Assembly (NCBI RefSeq): GCF_002252585.1 | Contig: NZ_NQLD01000012.1 | Reading direction: 5' to 3' (one strand) | Source: Methanocatella intestini | GTDB taxonomy: Archaea > Methanobacteriota > Methanobacteria > Methanobacteriales > Methanobacteriaceae | DNA length: 64,000 bases | Shown: one piece after another, positions 1-8,993 of the stretch | How positions within the stretch are numbered: position 1 is the stretch's first letter | How the letters are laid out: every line of letters starts with the position of its first letter | Made by a program: the position numbers and the translations under genes | The notes under the pieces: generated by a model | The model's database searches: none | The model's input: the letters and a program-made list of their open reading frames with translations, nothing else | What the model was told of the DNA's origin: nothing

Positions 1-408
1 TTTGTAATATTGCAATTTTCATCAACAATAGATTTAATATCAGTATAAAAAATTTTACCACATTTTTTACATTTATATTTCTGAATAATGCATTTTTGTT
101 CTCCAACATTTAAAAAATACAATTTACGAACATAATTACCATTTTTAACAATATTTGAGGAATAACAATCAGGACAAAATGCATATTTATATTTAAAATA
201 ACAATCAGGACAAAATGCATATTTATATTTAAAATAAAAATTACCATGTTTAGTAAGCCTAATTAAATTATTATCCGAATTTAAACATCCCTTGCTTAAT
301 TTCTCCCCATAAGATTCATATTCAGAAAATTCTTCAAAAAAAATCGAAAAGTTTAAGTTGTTTATCCCCCAATATAGAACATGGAGCTTTTATATTGTCT
401 TTATTCAT
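1..408 (-). pseudogene. Insertion-sequence transposase, N-terminal part, frameshifted (ISM1-like)
   Basis: On the minus strand an ATG at 408-406 opens a frame beginning MNKDNIKAPCSILGDKQ that stops soon after an 8-base homopolymer (A8 at 336-343 on the plus strand). Changing frame at that run continues as EEFSEYESYGEKLSKG and on to a zinc-ribbon-like part with CPDC and CKKCGK motifs, running off the left edge. The motif CPDCY is present twice because of a tandem 36-bp duplication. A zinc ribbon followed by a helix-turn-helix is the usual N-terminus of IS transposases, and Methanobrevibacter carries ISM1; assignment to that family is from memory. The frameshift and duplication suggest an inactive copy, but only the N-terminal part is visible. 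Confidence 0.6.
162..233. repeat. Perfect tandem duplication of 36 bp inside the transposase remnant
   Basis: Positions 162-197 and 198-233 are identical. The unit is 36 bp, so it adds 12 residues in frame and repeats the CPDCY zinc-ribbon motif of the minus-strand transposase. It looks like a slippage duplication; two copies only, so it is not an array. Confidence 0.9.
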
Positions 409-958
409 ATTAATATATTAGCTCCACTTAATATATTAAATTTACTATCTTATTTTAAAAAATAAAACCCAAAAAAGCATTTAAAAAATTTTTTGAAATT
501 AAAAATTCAAATCACCAAAGCCCTTGACAGAGCCTTTTAGTTACTCCAACATAAATTAAGCTAATAGTATCAATTCCAAATGAATCTCCAAGTATTTTAG
601 TAAGATTTATACTATTTATTAACAAAATTATATCCTATGGAATACTCATAAATTAATTTTAATAATATGTGCTATAATTGGCTACTCATAATTGTGGTGA
701 AGAATAAAACTATAAATCCCTATACTTTCTTCCTTCAGCTCCAGTTATATCTTTCTTAACTTCATATAACAGCTTGTTTGATATATATGTTTTATTATAT
801 CACATTAGCCACTGTCAAACAGTGAGCAGAATTATGTATAACTTGATTTTACATTAATTGTACTGGGTAATGAGTAGTTAAACAAAAATGTTTATTTATT
901 TAATAGATTATAATAGTAGTATTAAAAGGTAGTAATGGATATTAAGGAGTGAATTTTA
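409..958. other. Intergenic stretch with decayed minus-strand coding traces
   Basis: This stretch has no intact gene. One minus-strand frame from about 830 down to 485 holds protein-like pieces (for example KLLYEVKKDITGAEG and KILGDSFGIDTISLIYVGVT) interrupted by several stops, which may be a decayed mobile-element gene. The edge of the neighbouring insertion sequence may lie near 510-540, where the minus strand reads GGCTCTGTCAAGGGCTTTGG, but the other end is outside the window so this cannot be tested. The last 70 bases hold an AT-rich promoter-like run (TTTATTTATTTA near 890-901) and a ribosome site AAGGAG before the ATPase gene. Confidence 0.3.
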
Positions 959-2161
959 ATGTTGGATGATTTTGATTTTGATAAGGAAAGTCCGTTTCAA
1001 CCAGGTCATCCAGTCAGTCCATATTATTTTAAAGGAAGAACTAAAATAGTTAAAAAAATTTTAAGATACTTGAATAAAGCAGAAAAAGGTGATGTTCAGC
1101 ATTATTTTATCACTGGGGAAAAAGGTATGGGTAAAACATCTTTAGCAAGATATGTTCAGGACTTTGTTCAAGACAAAATGGTGGGAGTATATATTTCAAA
1201 TAAAGGAAATCATTCTTTAGAAAATTTAGTAAAACAAATTTTAGAAGAGTTGATTAACTCTGCACCAAAAGATTCCATAAAATCTAAAATTAAAAATATT
1301 TTTGGAGATTATGTTGAAAGTATTGAAGTTAAAGGAAATAAATTCAATTTTAAACTAGATGAGTATGCTTCTAGAGATATTGTTGATAATTTTTTATATT
1401 ATTTGAATAAATCATATGAAGAATTATGTACTGAAAAGGGTATTTTTTTAATTATTGATGATATTAATGGTTTATCTGAATCAAAAGAGTTTGTCGATTG
1501 GTATAAAAAGTTTGCAGATTCTATTGAAATGAAAGATTATAATATTCCATTATATATTCTATTAGCCGGATATCCTGAAAAATTTAATAGTCTTGTAAAT
1601 CAGGATGAATCTTTTTCAAGAATTTTTCATTATAATCATATTGATTATTTAAATTCCAAGGAAATTACTGAGTTTTTTCAGGATACTTTTGATAGTGTAG
1701 GAATTAAATGTGATGATGACTCTTTAAAGTATATGGTAACTTTTTCAGAGGGTATTCCTTTGATGATGCAGGAAATAGGAGATTCTGTTTTTTGGGAAGT
1801 TGAGGAAAATATTGTTAATAAGGAATATGCAATTAAAGGTATTGTTGAAGCAGGTAGATTAATAGGTAAACGACAGATAAAACCAGTTATGGATAAATCT
1901 ATCCGTAGTAAGAATTATGAAAGTATTTTAATGAAATTAGGTGATAAAGGATTTGACTCATTTAAGAAAAGTGATTTTGAAAAATTCTTATCAGCTTCTG
2001 AAAAAAAAGTTTTTTCGAAGTTTCTTCAAAGAGCAACAGAACTTCATATTTTAGAATCTATTGGTAAAGAAAAAAGCGGTGAATATAAATTCAGCAATAG
2101 ATTATATTTAGTTTATTTCATGATTTTAAATTTAGAAAAAGAATATAATTTAAATGGATAA
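959..2161 (+). CDS. AAA family ATPase with C-terminal winged-helix-like region
   Basis: A 400-residue P-loop ATPase. Walker A is GEKGMGKTS at residues 53-61 and Walker B is the IFLIIDDI segment near 161-168; the N-terminal FKGR motif resembles the box before the P-loop in AAA_16/ORC-CDC6-type archaeal ATPases. The C-terminal third (FLQRATELHIL, then YKFSNRLYLVYFMI) looks like the winged-helix end seen in that group. No membrane segment or nuclease is seen. The gene stands alone between an IS remnant and asnB with its own AAGGAG site. Such orphan ATPases are often accessory genes; the substrate is unknown. Confidence 0.75.
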   Translation: MLDDFDFDKESPFQPGHPVSPYYFKGRTKIVKKILRYLNKAEKGDVQHYFITGEKGMGKTSLARYVQDFVQDKMVGVYISNKGNHSLENLVKQILEELINSAPKDSIKSKIKNIFGDYVESIEVKGNKFNFKLDEYASRDIVDNFLYYLNKSYEELCTEKGIFLIIDDINGLSESKEFVDWYKKFADSIEMKDYNIPLYILLAGYPEKFNSLVNQDESFSRIFHYNHIDYLNSKEITEFFQDTFDSVGIKCDDDSLKYMVTFSEGIPLMMQEIGDSVFWEVEENIVNKEYAIKGIVEAGRLIGKRQIKPVMDKSIRSKNYESILMKLGDKGFDSFKKSDFEKFLSASEKKVFSKFLQRATELHILESIGKEKSGEYKFSNRLYLVYFMILNLEKEYNLNG

Positions 2162-2320
2162 GGAAGTTAAAAAAGATTAATGAGTTCATTACACTTAATA
2201 AATGGTTTCCAAGTAAAATTCACACAACTTTTTGCTTGCAAATAAATAAAGAGAAATAAATTGAATTATAATAAATAACTGTTAAATTAATATTATAAAA
2301 AATAGGATATATAAGGTAAT

Positions 2321-3748
2321 ATGTGTTCAATAGTTGGTCTTCAAGGTAATTTCAAAGCTGATGATTTAATAGCTATGTTAAAAACCTCAAAAAGTAGGGG
2401 AAAAGATGCTTCCGGAATATTTTTAGACGGTAAAATACAAAAAGGGATTGATTTAAACGATTTTGATGATAACAACACTTATTCTTTAGGTTTAGGTCAT
2501 AATCTGCTGGCTGTCCATAATTTGGAAAACAGGACTTCTCACACTCAGCCAATAGCTAAAAACAGTTTAACTTTGGTTTTCAATGGTGAGATTTATAATT
2601 ATTCTTCTCTAAAGAATTTGCTGGCTAAATTAACAAAAAATAAAGATATTTCTTCTGATTCTGAGTTATTGCTTAATTTAATTGATTTTTATTATGGGGA
2701 TGATCTGCTTCAGGCAGTTGAAAAAACAAATAATCTCTTAGACGGGGATTATGCCTATGCTGTTACAGACGGAAATAACTTGGCGGTCTCAAGAGATCCT
2801 TTAGGTGTCAAACCTTTATTTTACACAGATAATGCTTTTGCTTCTTCAAAACAATGTTTAAAAGGAGACATCAAAACATTAAAACCGGGCTATATCCTTT
2901 ACAACTGGAAAGAGATACCTCCTAAAACAGATATTTTCCAAAAGAGATTTGAAACCGACAACAGAAAACTTGAAAAACTTGTTAAACTGGCTGTTTTAAA
3001 AAGAGTTGACGATTTGGAGGAAGTTGGTGTAATTTTTTCAGGCGGTGTTGACAGCTCTTTAATAGCTTTGCTGCTTCGCGATATTTCCTTAAATAAAAAT
3101 CTTAAAGTTACTTTGTATGCTGTAGGCAAAAAGGATTCCAAGGATGTGGCTGCTGCTAAGTGTGTAGCCGAGTATTTGGGTCTTCCTCTAAAGGTTCATG
3201 ATATTACTGAAAGTATTGTAAAGGACAGTCTGAAAGATGTTGTTCAGGCAATTGGTGAAAATAATCTGATGAAGATTGGAGTGGGAATGACTGTTTATCT
3301 TGCTTCTAAAATGATAGCTGAAGATAATATTAAGGTAGCTGTTTCCGGTCAGGGTGCTGATGAGCTGTTTGGTGGCTATAACAGATATTTAAATAGCTAT
3401 ATGGAAAATACTTTAGATGATGAGTTAAGATATGATATGGCTAATATGTATCATGTTAATCTGGAACGTGATGATGCATGTTCAATGGCAAATGGCGTTG
3501 AGCTGCGCCTTCCTTTTTTAGATAAGAATCTTGTTGAATTTGCCCTTAATATTCCGGTCAGATATAAGATTTCAGGTTCTGATGATAAGCTGCGTAAAAA
3601 TATTTTAAGAAAACTGGCTTTTAATTTGGGACTGGATAAGCAGATTGCTTACAGACCTAAAAAGGCAGCCCAGTACGGCACTGGCATTGACAAAATTTTA
3701 AGAAAAAAAGTTTTAAGGGATATTGATATTGAGGAGTATTTAAAATAG
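2321..3748 (+). CDS. asnB: Asparagine synthase (glutamine-hydrolysing)
   Basis: Amidates aspartate to asparagine using glutamine and ATP. The protein starts MCSIVGLQG, giving the N-terminal catalytic Cys2 of class II amidotransferases, followed by RTSHTQPI and FNGEIYN glutaminase motifs and SRDPLGVKPLFY. The synthetase half has the PP-loop SGGVDSS at about 240-246 and SGQGADELFGGYNRY. At 475 residues it is shorter than bacterial AsnB but of archaeal size. It stands alone; the next plus-strand genes lie beyond the opposite-strand adhesin-like gene. The start is fixed by Cys2. Confidence 0.9.
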   Translation: MCSIVGLQGNFKADDLIAMLKTSKSRGKDASGIFLDGKIQKGIDLNDFDDNNTYSLGLGHNLLAVHNLENRTSHTQPIAKNSLTLVFNGEIYNYSSLKNLLAKLTKNKDISSDSELLLNLIDFYYGDDLLQAVEKTNNLLDGDYAYAVTDGNNLAVSRDPLGVKPLFYTDNAFASSKQCLKGDIKTLKPGYILYNWKEIPPKTDIFQKRFETDNRKLEKLVKLAVLKRVDDLEEVGVIFSGGVDSSLIALLLRDISLNKNLKVTLYAVGKKDSKDVAAAKCVAEYLGLPLKVHDITESIVKDSLKDVVQAIGENNLMKIGVGMTVYLASKMIAEDNIKVAVSGQGADELFGGYNRYLNSYMENTLDDELRYDMANMYHVNLERDDACSMANGVELRLPFLDKNLVEFALNIPVRYKISGSDDKLRKNILRKLAFNLGLDKQIAYRPKKAAQYGTGIDKILRKKVLRDIDIEEYLK

Positions 3749-3759
3749 AGTTTAAAACT

Positions 3760-6700
3760 CTATTTAAGGACAGTTACTCCATATCCCATATCTAAACCAG
3801 TTACAGGTTCAATAGCTGTTATGATATATTTTCCGGGCATTAAATTTATATTTAAAGTAGCCAAACCGTTATCATCGCTCTGGCAGATATAGAAAACACC
3901 GTTTATGTTAAATGTTACATTTGTATTAGATAGCGGATTACCGTTTCCCTTAACAAAGCTTGCATTGAATTGTGATGCATTTAAATATGTTGTTAAGTTT
4001 TCAGCTATAATTGTAGGTAAAACTGTAATGTTAAATCCTATATCCAATCCGGTTTCAGGATTAGTAGCTGTTAGGGTGTAATTTCCAGGTCTTAAGTTTA
4101 TATTTAACTTTGCAACACCGTTACTGTCAGTTTCACGGGTGTAGAAGACTCCATTAATATTAAATGTTACATTTGTATTAGCTAGTGCTTCTCCATTGCC
4201 TTTAACAAACCTGGCATAAAACTCTGTTCCGTTTTTATAATATTTAACAAGATTATCTCCAATAATTGCAGATAAAACAGTTACTGTGTTTGTTTTATTT
4301 ATTCCGTTGAAGTAAGTTGTAATATTATAAGTTCCAGGTCTTAAGTTAATATTTAGGTAAGCTGTTCCATTTTCATCACTGGTTTTTGTGTAATTGACTC
4401 CATTTATGTTAAATGTCACATTTACATTAGCTGCGTTAACATTTGCACTGAATTTTGAAGCATTTTTATAATATTTTACTAAATCGCTGCTTTGGATTGA
4501 ATTAGCTATTGTGTAAACTTTCAAACAGATTATATTTTCAGATGTATTCCATATTTTGCCGTCGGCACTTATAAATGATGTATAACCGTCATTGTGTACT
4601 CTGGTATTTATTGATAATGGAACATTTACACCTTTAATTACAGCTCTAAAAAGGTCTCCTTTGTTAACTGGAATGTAATTATTTAATTTAATAGTTGAAA
4701 AACCGCTAAATGCGCTTATTCCACTTTGTGTGTGTTTTAATATATCATTTACATAGATGCTGATTTCGTATTTTTCACCACTGTTGTTGAAGTAGGTTCC
4801 AACTGCAGCTATCAAATCATTTTCAAGGGCTTCAAATTCATTGGCATAATAAATATGACTTAAATTGAAGTTTTCATATTTGTCCATTCCGCTAATATCA
4901 ATTTGGTAGTTTTTATTATATGAAACAGTGTTATTTATAATAACTCCTATTGCCTGATAGCCTGTTACAAACTGCGTATCATAATATGAAATGTATAAAT
5001 ATCCTCCGTCACCGAAATTGCTTCCCCAGCTGTTTTTAAGGATAAATGCACCGTCGCCAGGTGGAGTTATCAGGAAGTTGTCTTTGCTGTAGTTATCATC
5101 CCATCCGACAAGAAGAACTGCATGGTTTGCGTCTTCAGTTCCGTTATAGTACTGTGCTGAGGTTTTTGAATTGTAGTATGGTGCCTGCTGCTGAGCATTG
5201 TATGCAACCCAAAGCCCTCCATATTTAATTAAAGCATCTTTCAGCTGATTGTTGTCAGTTGAATTTATGCGGGGGTGAACAAAAATCATGTCCTGAATGT
5301 GAATATCTTCATCAGTAGATATTAATGAGGATATTTTTCCAAGTTCGTCATATGTGTCATATTTGGTTGGAAACATTCCAAGCCAGCTTAACAAATATCC
5401 TGCTCCCATAAATTCGGTTCCGCCTTCATTTTCTATGGTATGACCGTAAAGGGAGTATTTAATCATACTGTTTTGAACATTGTTTTCAGAAAAATCATAT
5501 TCAGTATCTGTTGCTTTAAGAAGAGCTGATTCTAAAGATCCGCAGGTTCCGAATGTCCAGCATGCACCTATTGCACCCTGATTTTTAACTGAACTTACCC
5601 ATCCGAAGTCACGTAAATCAAATCTTGAAGGAAGTTTAGTTAAAGTTATTGTATTGTTTACTAAAGTTAATGTAATTCCGGAGCCGTCAACAATTGTTGC
5701 ATAGATTGTATTATTTAATGAAATGATGTCATCAGTAAAATTGCAGTTTAGTGCAGTGTAGTTTTTATCAAATGCAGAAAAAATTCCTGTTGTGTTAAAT
5801 TGGGAATTATTGGTGAAATAGTTTTTATTCATAAATAATGATGTGTCATAGGTGTATATTGCCCCGCCGTCAAATGCAGCAAAGTTATTTGTGAAACTGG
5901 AATTGGTTATTGTTGCATTTGTCATGTCCAGATATAAGCCGCCTCCATTTGATCCCCTGGCATCGTCATTTAATCCGCGGTTGTCTGCAAAATTGTTATT
6001 GTTTAATTTTAAATTAACATATGATGCATATATTGCTCCGCCATCATAAAAAGCGGTGTTCTGTGTGAAATTACAGTTTTCAACAGTTAAACTGCCTTCA
6101 AGCTGAAGTATAGCTCCTCCAAATTCTGCATATGAGTGTGTAAAAGTTGAATTTGAAATTTCCACATTTTCAACTAAATCAAAGTATAGGCTTCCTCCGT
6201 TTTTTTCGCAGCTTATATTTTTAAATTCAGAGTTTTTAATTATAACTTCTTTTGATTCTTTAGATCCGATAGCTCCTGCAGTTTTGTTGGATTTTAAGTT
6301 GGTGAATTTGGATTTGTCAATCATAACTTTGGAACCTGTAGCATAAACTGCACTGGCATAATTTGAGTTTAGATTAACAAAATCAGTATTGGCAATATTT
6401 GCATTTGCACCTATAAGATACACTGCACCCCAGTCTGAATGGGATGTTCTGATTTCGCTATTGCTTATTTTAATATCTCCGTAAGCTCCAAAAACAGCAC
6501 TTCCTTTTTCGGAAGTTGTATTTATAAATGAGGAATCTTCAATAGTTAAGCTTCCCCCACTTATTAGACATGAGCCTGCCTGAGTTGAATTCATGTTTTT
6601 AAAGGTTACATTATTTAAAATAATATTGGAATCTTTGGCATATATTCCTGAACCGTATGATGATAATCCGTCAGTTAACATAAGATTGTTTATTGTTAGA

Positions 6701-6996
6701 TTACATTGAATTAAAAGAAATATTCTTGCATGATTGGATCCGTCAACAGCATATCCGTTCCCGTTAATTACAAGTTCTCTGTTGTTTATTGCAATTCCCT
6801 CAGAATATTTGCCGCCGGCAGTGTCATTATAAACATAATCATGATTTATGTTTAATTCATTACCTGATTCATCTATTGCTGTTTGCAAATCTGTAAATGT
6901 ATTGTTTTCATTAGCCGAAACACAAGTTAAAGATAACAGCAAAACAAAAGATACAACTAAAATACTTAGTTTGGTTTTATTTAACATTTTACCCAC
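3760..6996 (-). CDS. Adhesin-like exported protein with beta-helix and papain-type cysteine protease domain
   Basis: A 1078-residue surface protein. It has a signal peptide at 1-28, then parallel beta-helix repeats (roughly 55-450, with motifs like NCNFTQNTA and GGAIYASYV). A C1 papain-like protease domain follows: NQGAIGACWTFG with the nucleophile Cys near 479, NHAVLLVGWDD with His near 624, and LKNSWGSNFGDGGY with Asn near 654. A region resembling the lectin-like module that often follows archaeal C1 domains comes next (about 700-810), then three Ig-like repeats of about 80 residues (NVTFNINGVFY, LNINLRPG). All three catalytic residues are present. It probably acts outside the cell on proteins or pseudomurein peptides; that substrate is inference. 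Confidence 0.85.
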   Translation of the reverse strand: MGKMLNKTKLSILVVSFVLLLSLTCVSANENNTFTDLQTAIDESGNELNINHDYVYNDTAGGKYSEGIAINNRELVINGNGYAVDGSNHARIFLLIQCNLTINNLMLTDGLSSYGSGIYAKDSNIILNNVTFKNMNSTQAGSCLISGGSLTIEDSSFINTTSEKGSAVFGAYGDIKISNSEIRTSHSDWGAVYLIGANANIANTDFVNLNSNYASAVYATGSKVMIDKSKFTNLKSNKTAGAIGSKESKEVIIKNSEFKNISCEKNGGSLYFDLVENVEISNSTFTHSYAEFGGAILQLEGSLTVENCNFTQNTAFYDGGAIYASYVNLKLNNNNFADNRGLNDDARGSNGGGLYLDMTNATITNSSFTNNFAAFDGGAIYTYDTSLFMNKNYFTNNSQFNTTGIFSAFDKNYTALNCNFTDDIISLNNTIYATIVDGSGITLTLVNNTITLTKLPSRFDLRDFGWVSSVKNQGAIGACWTFGTCGSLESALLKATDTEYDFSENNVQNSMIKYSLYGHTIENEGGTEFMGAGYLLSWLGMFPTKYDTYDELGKISSLISTDEDIHIQDMIFVHPRINSTDNNQLKDALIKYGGLWVAYNAQQQAPYYNSKTSAQYYNGTEDANHAVLLVGWDDNYSKDNFLITPPGDGAFILKNSWGSNFGDGGYLYISYYDTQFVTGYQAIGVIINNTVSYNKNYQIDISGMDKYENFNLSHIYYANEFEALENDLIAAVGTYFNNSGEKYEISIYVNDILKHTQSGISAFSGFSTIKLNNYIPVNKGDLFRAVIKGVNVPLSINTRVHNDGYTSFISADGKIWNTSENIICLKVYTIANSIQSSDLVKYYKNASKFSANVNAANVNVTFNINGVNYTKTSDENGTAYLNINLRPGTYNITTYFNGINKTNTVTVLSAIIGDNLVKYYKNGTEFYARFVKGNGEALANTNVTFNINGVFYTRETDSNGVAKLNINLRPGNYTLTATNPETGLDIGFNITVLPTIIAENLTTYLNASQFNASFVKGNGNPLSNTNVTFNINGVFYICQSDDNGLATLNINLMPGKYIITAIEPVTGLDMGYGVTVLK

Positions 6997-7226
6997 ATTT
7001 TTAATTTTTTTTTAGTTCTTATGAACATTAATATAATATTAATTTATGATTATTAAATGATGTCGCCAATACAAATAATATTTTTTACACAAAATTGTGT
7101 TTTGTCTAAGAAAAGTGATGATATAATTTTAAGTTAGTAAAAAGCCCAAGTTTTAATAAACATTTATTAATATTAAAAAACAAAATTATTTTTATTATTA
7201 TTGAATTAATCATAGGAGATTTATTT

Positions 7227-7442
7227 ATGAAAATTGAAAAAGATGCAGAAAATATTTTAAACAAGTTTTCAAAAACTTTAGAGGATATTCCAGATCTTGA
7301 AGAAACTTGGTATATTACTGATAATTTAAATCTTACTCGTGAAGATAAATCTCATGAGAAACATCCTGAAAAAATTTTAAGGAATGCTCATATTGACAAA
7401 GAAGGTAAACTTGTTGTTAAAAGAGCAGATTGGGTTAATTAG
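7227..7442 (+). CDS. gatC: GatC-like subunit of Asp/Glu-tRNA amidotransferase
   Basis: A 71-residue protein. Its tail LRNAHIDKEGKLVVKRADWV lines up by eye with the C-terminal NAPDxEDGFFKVPRV segment of GatC, and LTREDK matches the LRxD segment before it, so it is probably the short archaeal GatC that stabilises the GatA amidase in tRNA-dependent asparagine/glutamine formation. It is about 25 residues shorter than bacterial GatC. It has a good AGGAGAT ribosome site and sits 11 bases before the ACT gene. Grouping with asnB and homoserine dehydrogenase fits an aspartate-family theme. Family assignment is from recalled motifs, not a search. Confidence 0.6.
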   Translation: MKIEKDAENILNKFSKTLEDIPDLEETWYITDNLNLTREDKSHEKHPEKILRNAHIDKEGKLVVKRADWVN

Positions 7443-7453
7443 GGGAATTTTTT

Positions 7454-7939
7454 ATGAAAATGGATTTGGTTTTAGAACTTATGGATGTTCCGGGACAGCT
7501 AGTTTCTGTTTTGGATCCGATTAGTGGCCTTGGTGCAAACCTGGTTACTGTAATCCATAAAAGAGATTCTAAAAATGAAAAAGGAATGATTCCGGTTCAG
7601 CTTACTCTTGAAGGTGAACGTGATAGTCTTGACAGGGTTATTGAAAGATTCAAAGAGTTGGGAGTTTCCATTATTGCAATGGACGGAGTTGTTAAAAAGG
7701 AAGTTGTAAGCACTATTTTAATTGGCCATATTGTTGATAATGACATTAGAGACACTATGGATAAAATTAATTCTTTGGAAGGTGTTTATGTAGTTGGATT
7801 TGATATTAAATTAGATGGAGAATCTAAATCTTCTGCTTTAATTAATATTGAAACAGACTTTGGCATGAAAGAATTTGTATTTGATAAGATTGGTAAAATA
7901 GCTGCAGAAAAAGATTTACTTATGATTAATGAAGTTTAG
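7454..7939 (+). CDS. ACT-domain amino-acid-binding regulator
   Basis: A 161-residue protein that appears to be two tandem ACT-like units: MDVPGQLVSVLDPISGLGANLV near 9-30, and a second around 85-160. ACT domains bind amino acids and control enzymes of their pathways. There is no DNA-binding part. It lies directly before hom (stop 7 bases ahead of the hom start), so it probably senses threonine or methionine for the homoserine dehydrogenase, which lacks its own ACT domain. The regulatory partnership is inferred from the operon and from the common methanobacterial gene order as I remember it. Confidence 0.8.
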   Translation: MKMDLVLELMDVPGQLVSVLDPISGLGANLVTVIHKRDSKNEKGMIPVQLTLEGERDSLDRVIERFKELGVSIIAMDGVVKKEVVSTILIGHIVDNDIRDTMDKINSLEGVYVVGFDIKLDGESKSSALINIETDFGMKEFVFDKIGKIAAEKDLLMINEV

Positions 7940-7946
7940 GGATAAT

Positions 7947-8966
7947 ATGAAAGAATGTAAAGTCATAGTAATGGGATTTGGTGCAGTTGGTCAAGGTGTG
8001 GCTAGGGCAATCTCATTAAAAAAAGACATGATTAAAGAAAGATTTGATGTAGAATTAAAAATAGTAGCTGCTGCAGATTCTTCATCTTCTGCAATTTGTG
8101 CTGACGGATTAGATGAAGAACTGCTTGTAAATACTAAAAATGAATTTGGAAAGTTATCCAATTATCCGGAATATGGCAGTACTATTTCAGGTTTGAATGT
8201 GTTGGATGCTGTGGAATATGACTGTTTGATGGAAGCAACTCCAACCAATATAACTGATGCAGAACCTGCACTGTCTTTAACTTTAAAAGCATTTAAAGCT
8301 GGAAAAGATGTTGTAACCTCCAATAAAGGACATTTAGCTTTAAAATTCAAAGAAGTTGTATCTGAAGCTGAGAAAAACAATGTTGAATTTAAATATGAAG
8401 CCAGTGTTGGTGGAGCAATGCCTATTATTAATTTCACAAAAGAAACACTTTCATCCTGTGGAATCAAATCAATTGTAGGAATATTGAACGGTACCACCAA
8501 TTACATTTTATCAAGAATGGCATCAGAAGGTTCCTCCTATGATATAACCTTAAAAGAATCTCAAGAGTTAGGAATAGCTGAAACAGACCCAACTCAAGAT
8601 GTTGAAGGTATTGATGCAGCTTGTAAAACTGTAATTTTAGCTAATTCACTTTTAGGAATTGATGCTACTTATGATGATGTTGATGTTGAAGGTATTTCAA
8701 ATATTACTTCACAGGCTATGGATTTGGCCAGAAAAGAAGGTTATTTAATTAAATTAATAGCTGAAGTTTCTAAAGATAAATTACAGGTATCACCACGTTT
8801 AATTAAAAAAGGCAGCGCATTTGACTTAAGCGGAACTTTAAACATGGCTACTGTTCGTACTGACCTTGCCGGTGATGTTAGTGTTATTGGACTTGGAGCA
8901 GGATCTCTTGAAACTGCTTCTGCGATGTTGACTGATTTGATTAGTATTTTAAAAGTTAAATACTAA
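7947..8966 (+). CDS. hom: Homoserine dehydrogenase
   Basis: Reduces aspartate semialdehyde to homoserine on the way to threonine and methionine. From the chosen start the protein has the NAD(P) loop GFGAVGQG near residues 10-17, the homoserine dehydrogenase signature ILNGTTNYILSRM, and LGIAETDPTQDVEGIDAACK in the catalytic domain. It is about 339 residues and ends without an ACT domain; the gene before it probably supplies one. An in-frame ATG at 7929 overlaps the upstream gene. The ATG at 7947 is preferred because it lies just past that gene's stop with GGGAT before it and starts the Rossmann fold directly. Confidence 0.92.
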   Translation: MKECKVIVMGFGAVGQGVARAISLKKDMIKERFDVELKIVAAADSSSSAICADGLDEELLVNTKNEFGKLSNYPEYGSTISGLNVLDAVEYDCLMEATPTNITDAEPALSLTLKAFKAGKDVVTSNKGHLALKFKEVVSEAEKNNVEFKYEASVGGAMPIINFTKETLSSCGIKSIVGILNGTTNYILSRMASEGSSYDITLKESQELGIAETDPTQDVEGIDAACKTVILANSLLGIDATYDDVDVEGISNITSQAMDLARKEGYLIKLIAEVSKDKLQVSPRLIKKGSAFDLSGTLNMATVRTDLAGDVSVIGLGAGSLETASAMLTDLISILKVKY

Positions 8967-8993
8967 TTTACTTTTACTTTTTTTGATGATAAT

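Noticed and set aside
162..233. CRISPR repeat
   Set aside because: Two directly joined copies without spacers, inside a coding remnant. No repeat-spacer array was found anywhere in the window.
7085..7110. ACACAAAATTGTGT inverted repeat between the protease-adhesin and gatC-like genes
   Set aside because: Only one copy and expected now and then in such AT-rich DNA; no second site was found to support an operator.
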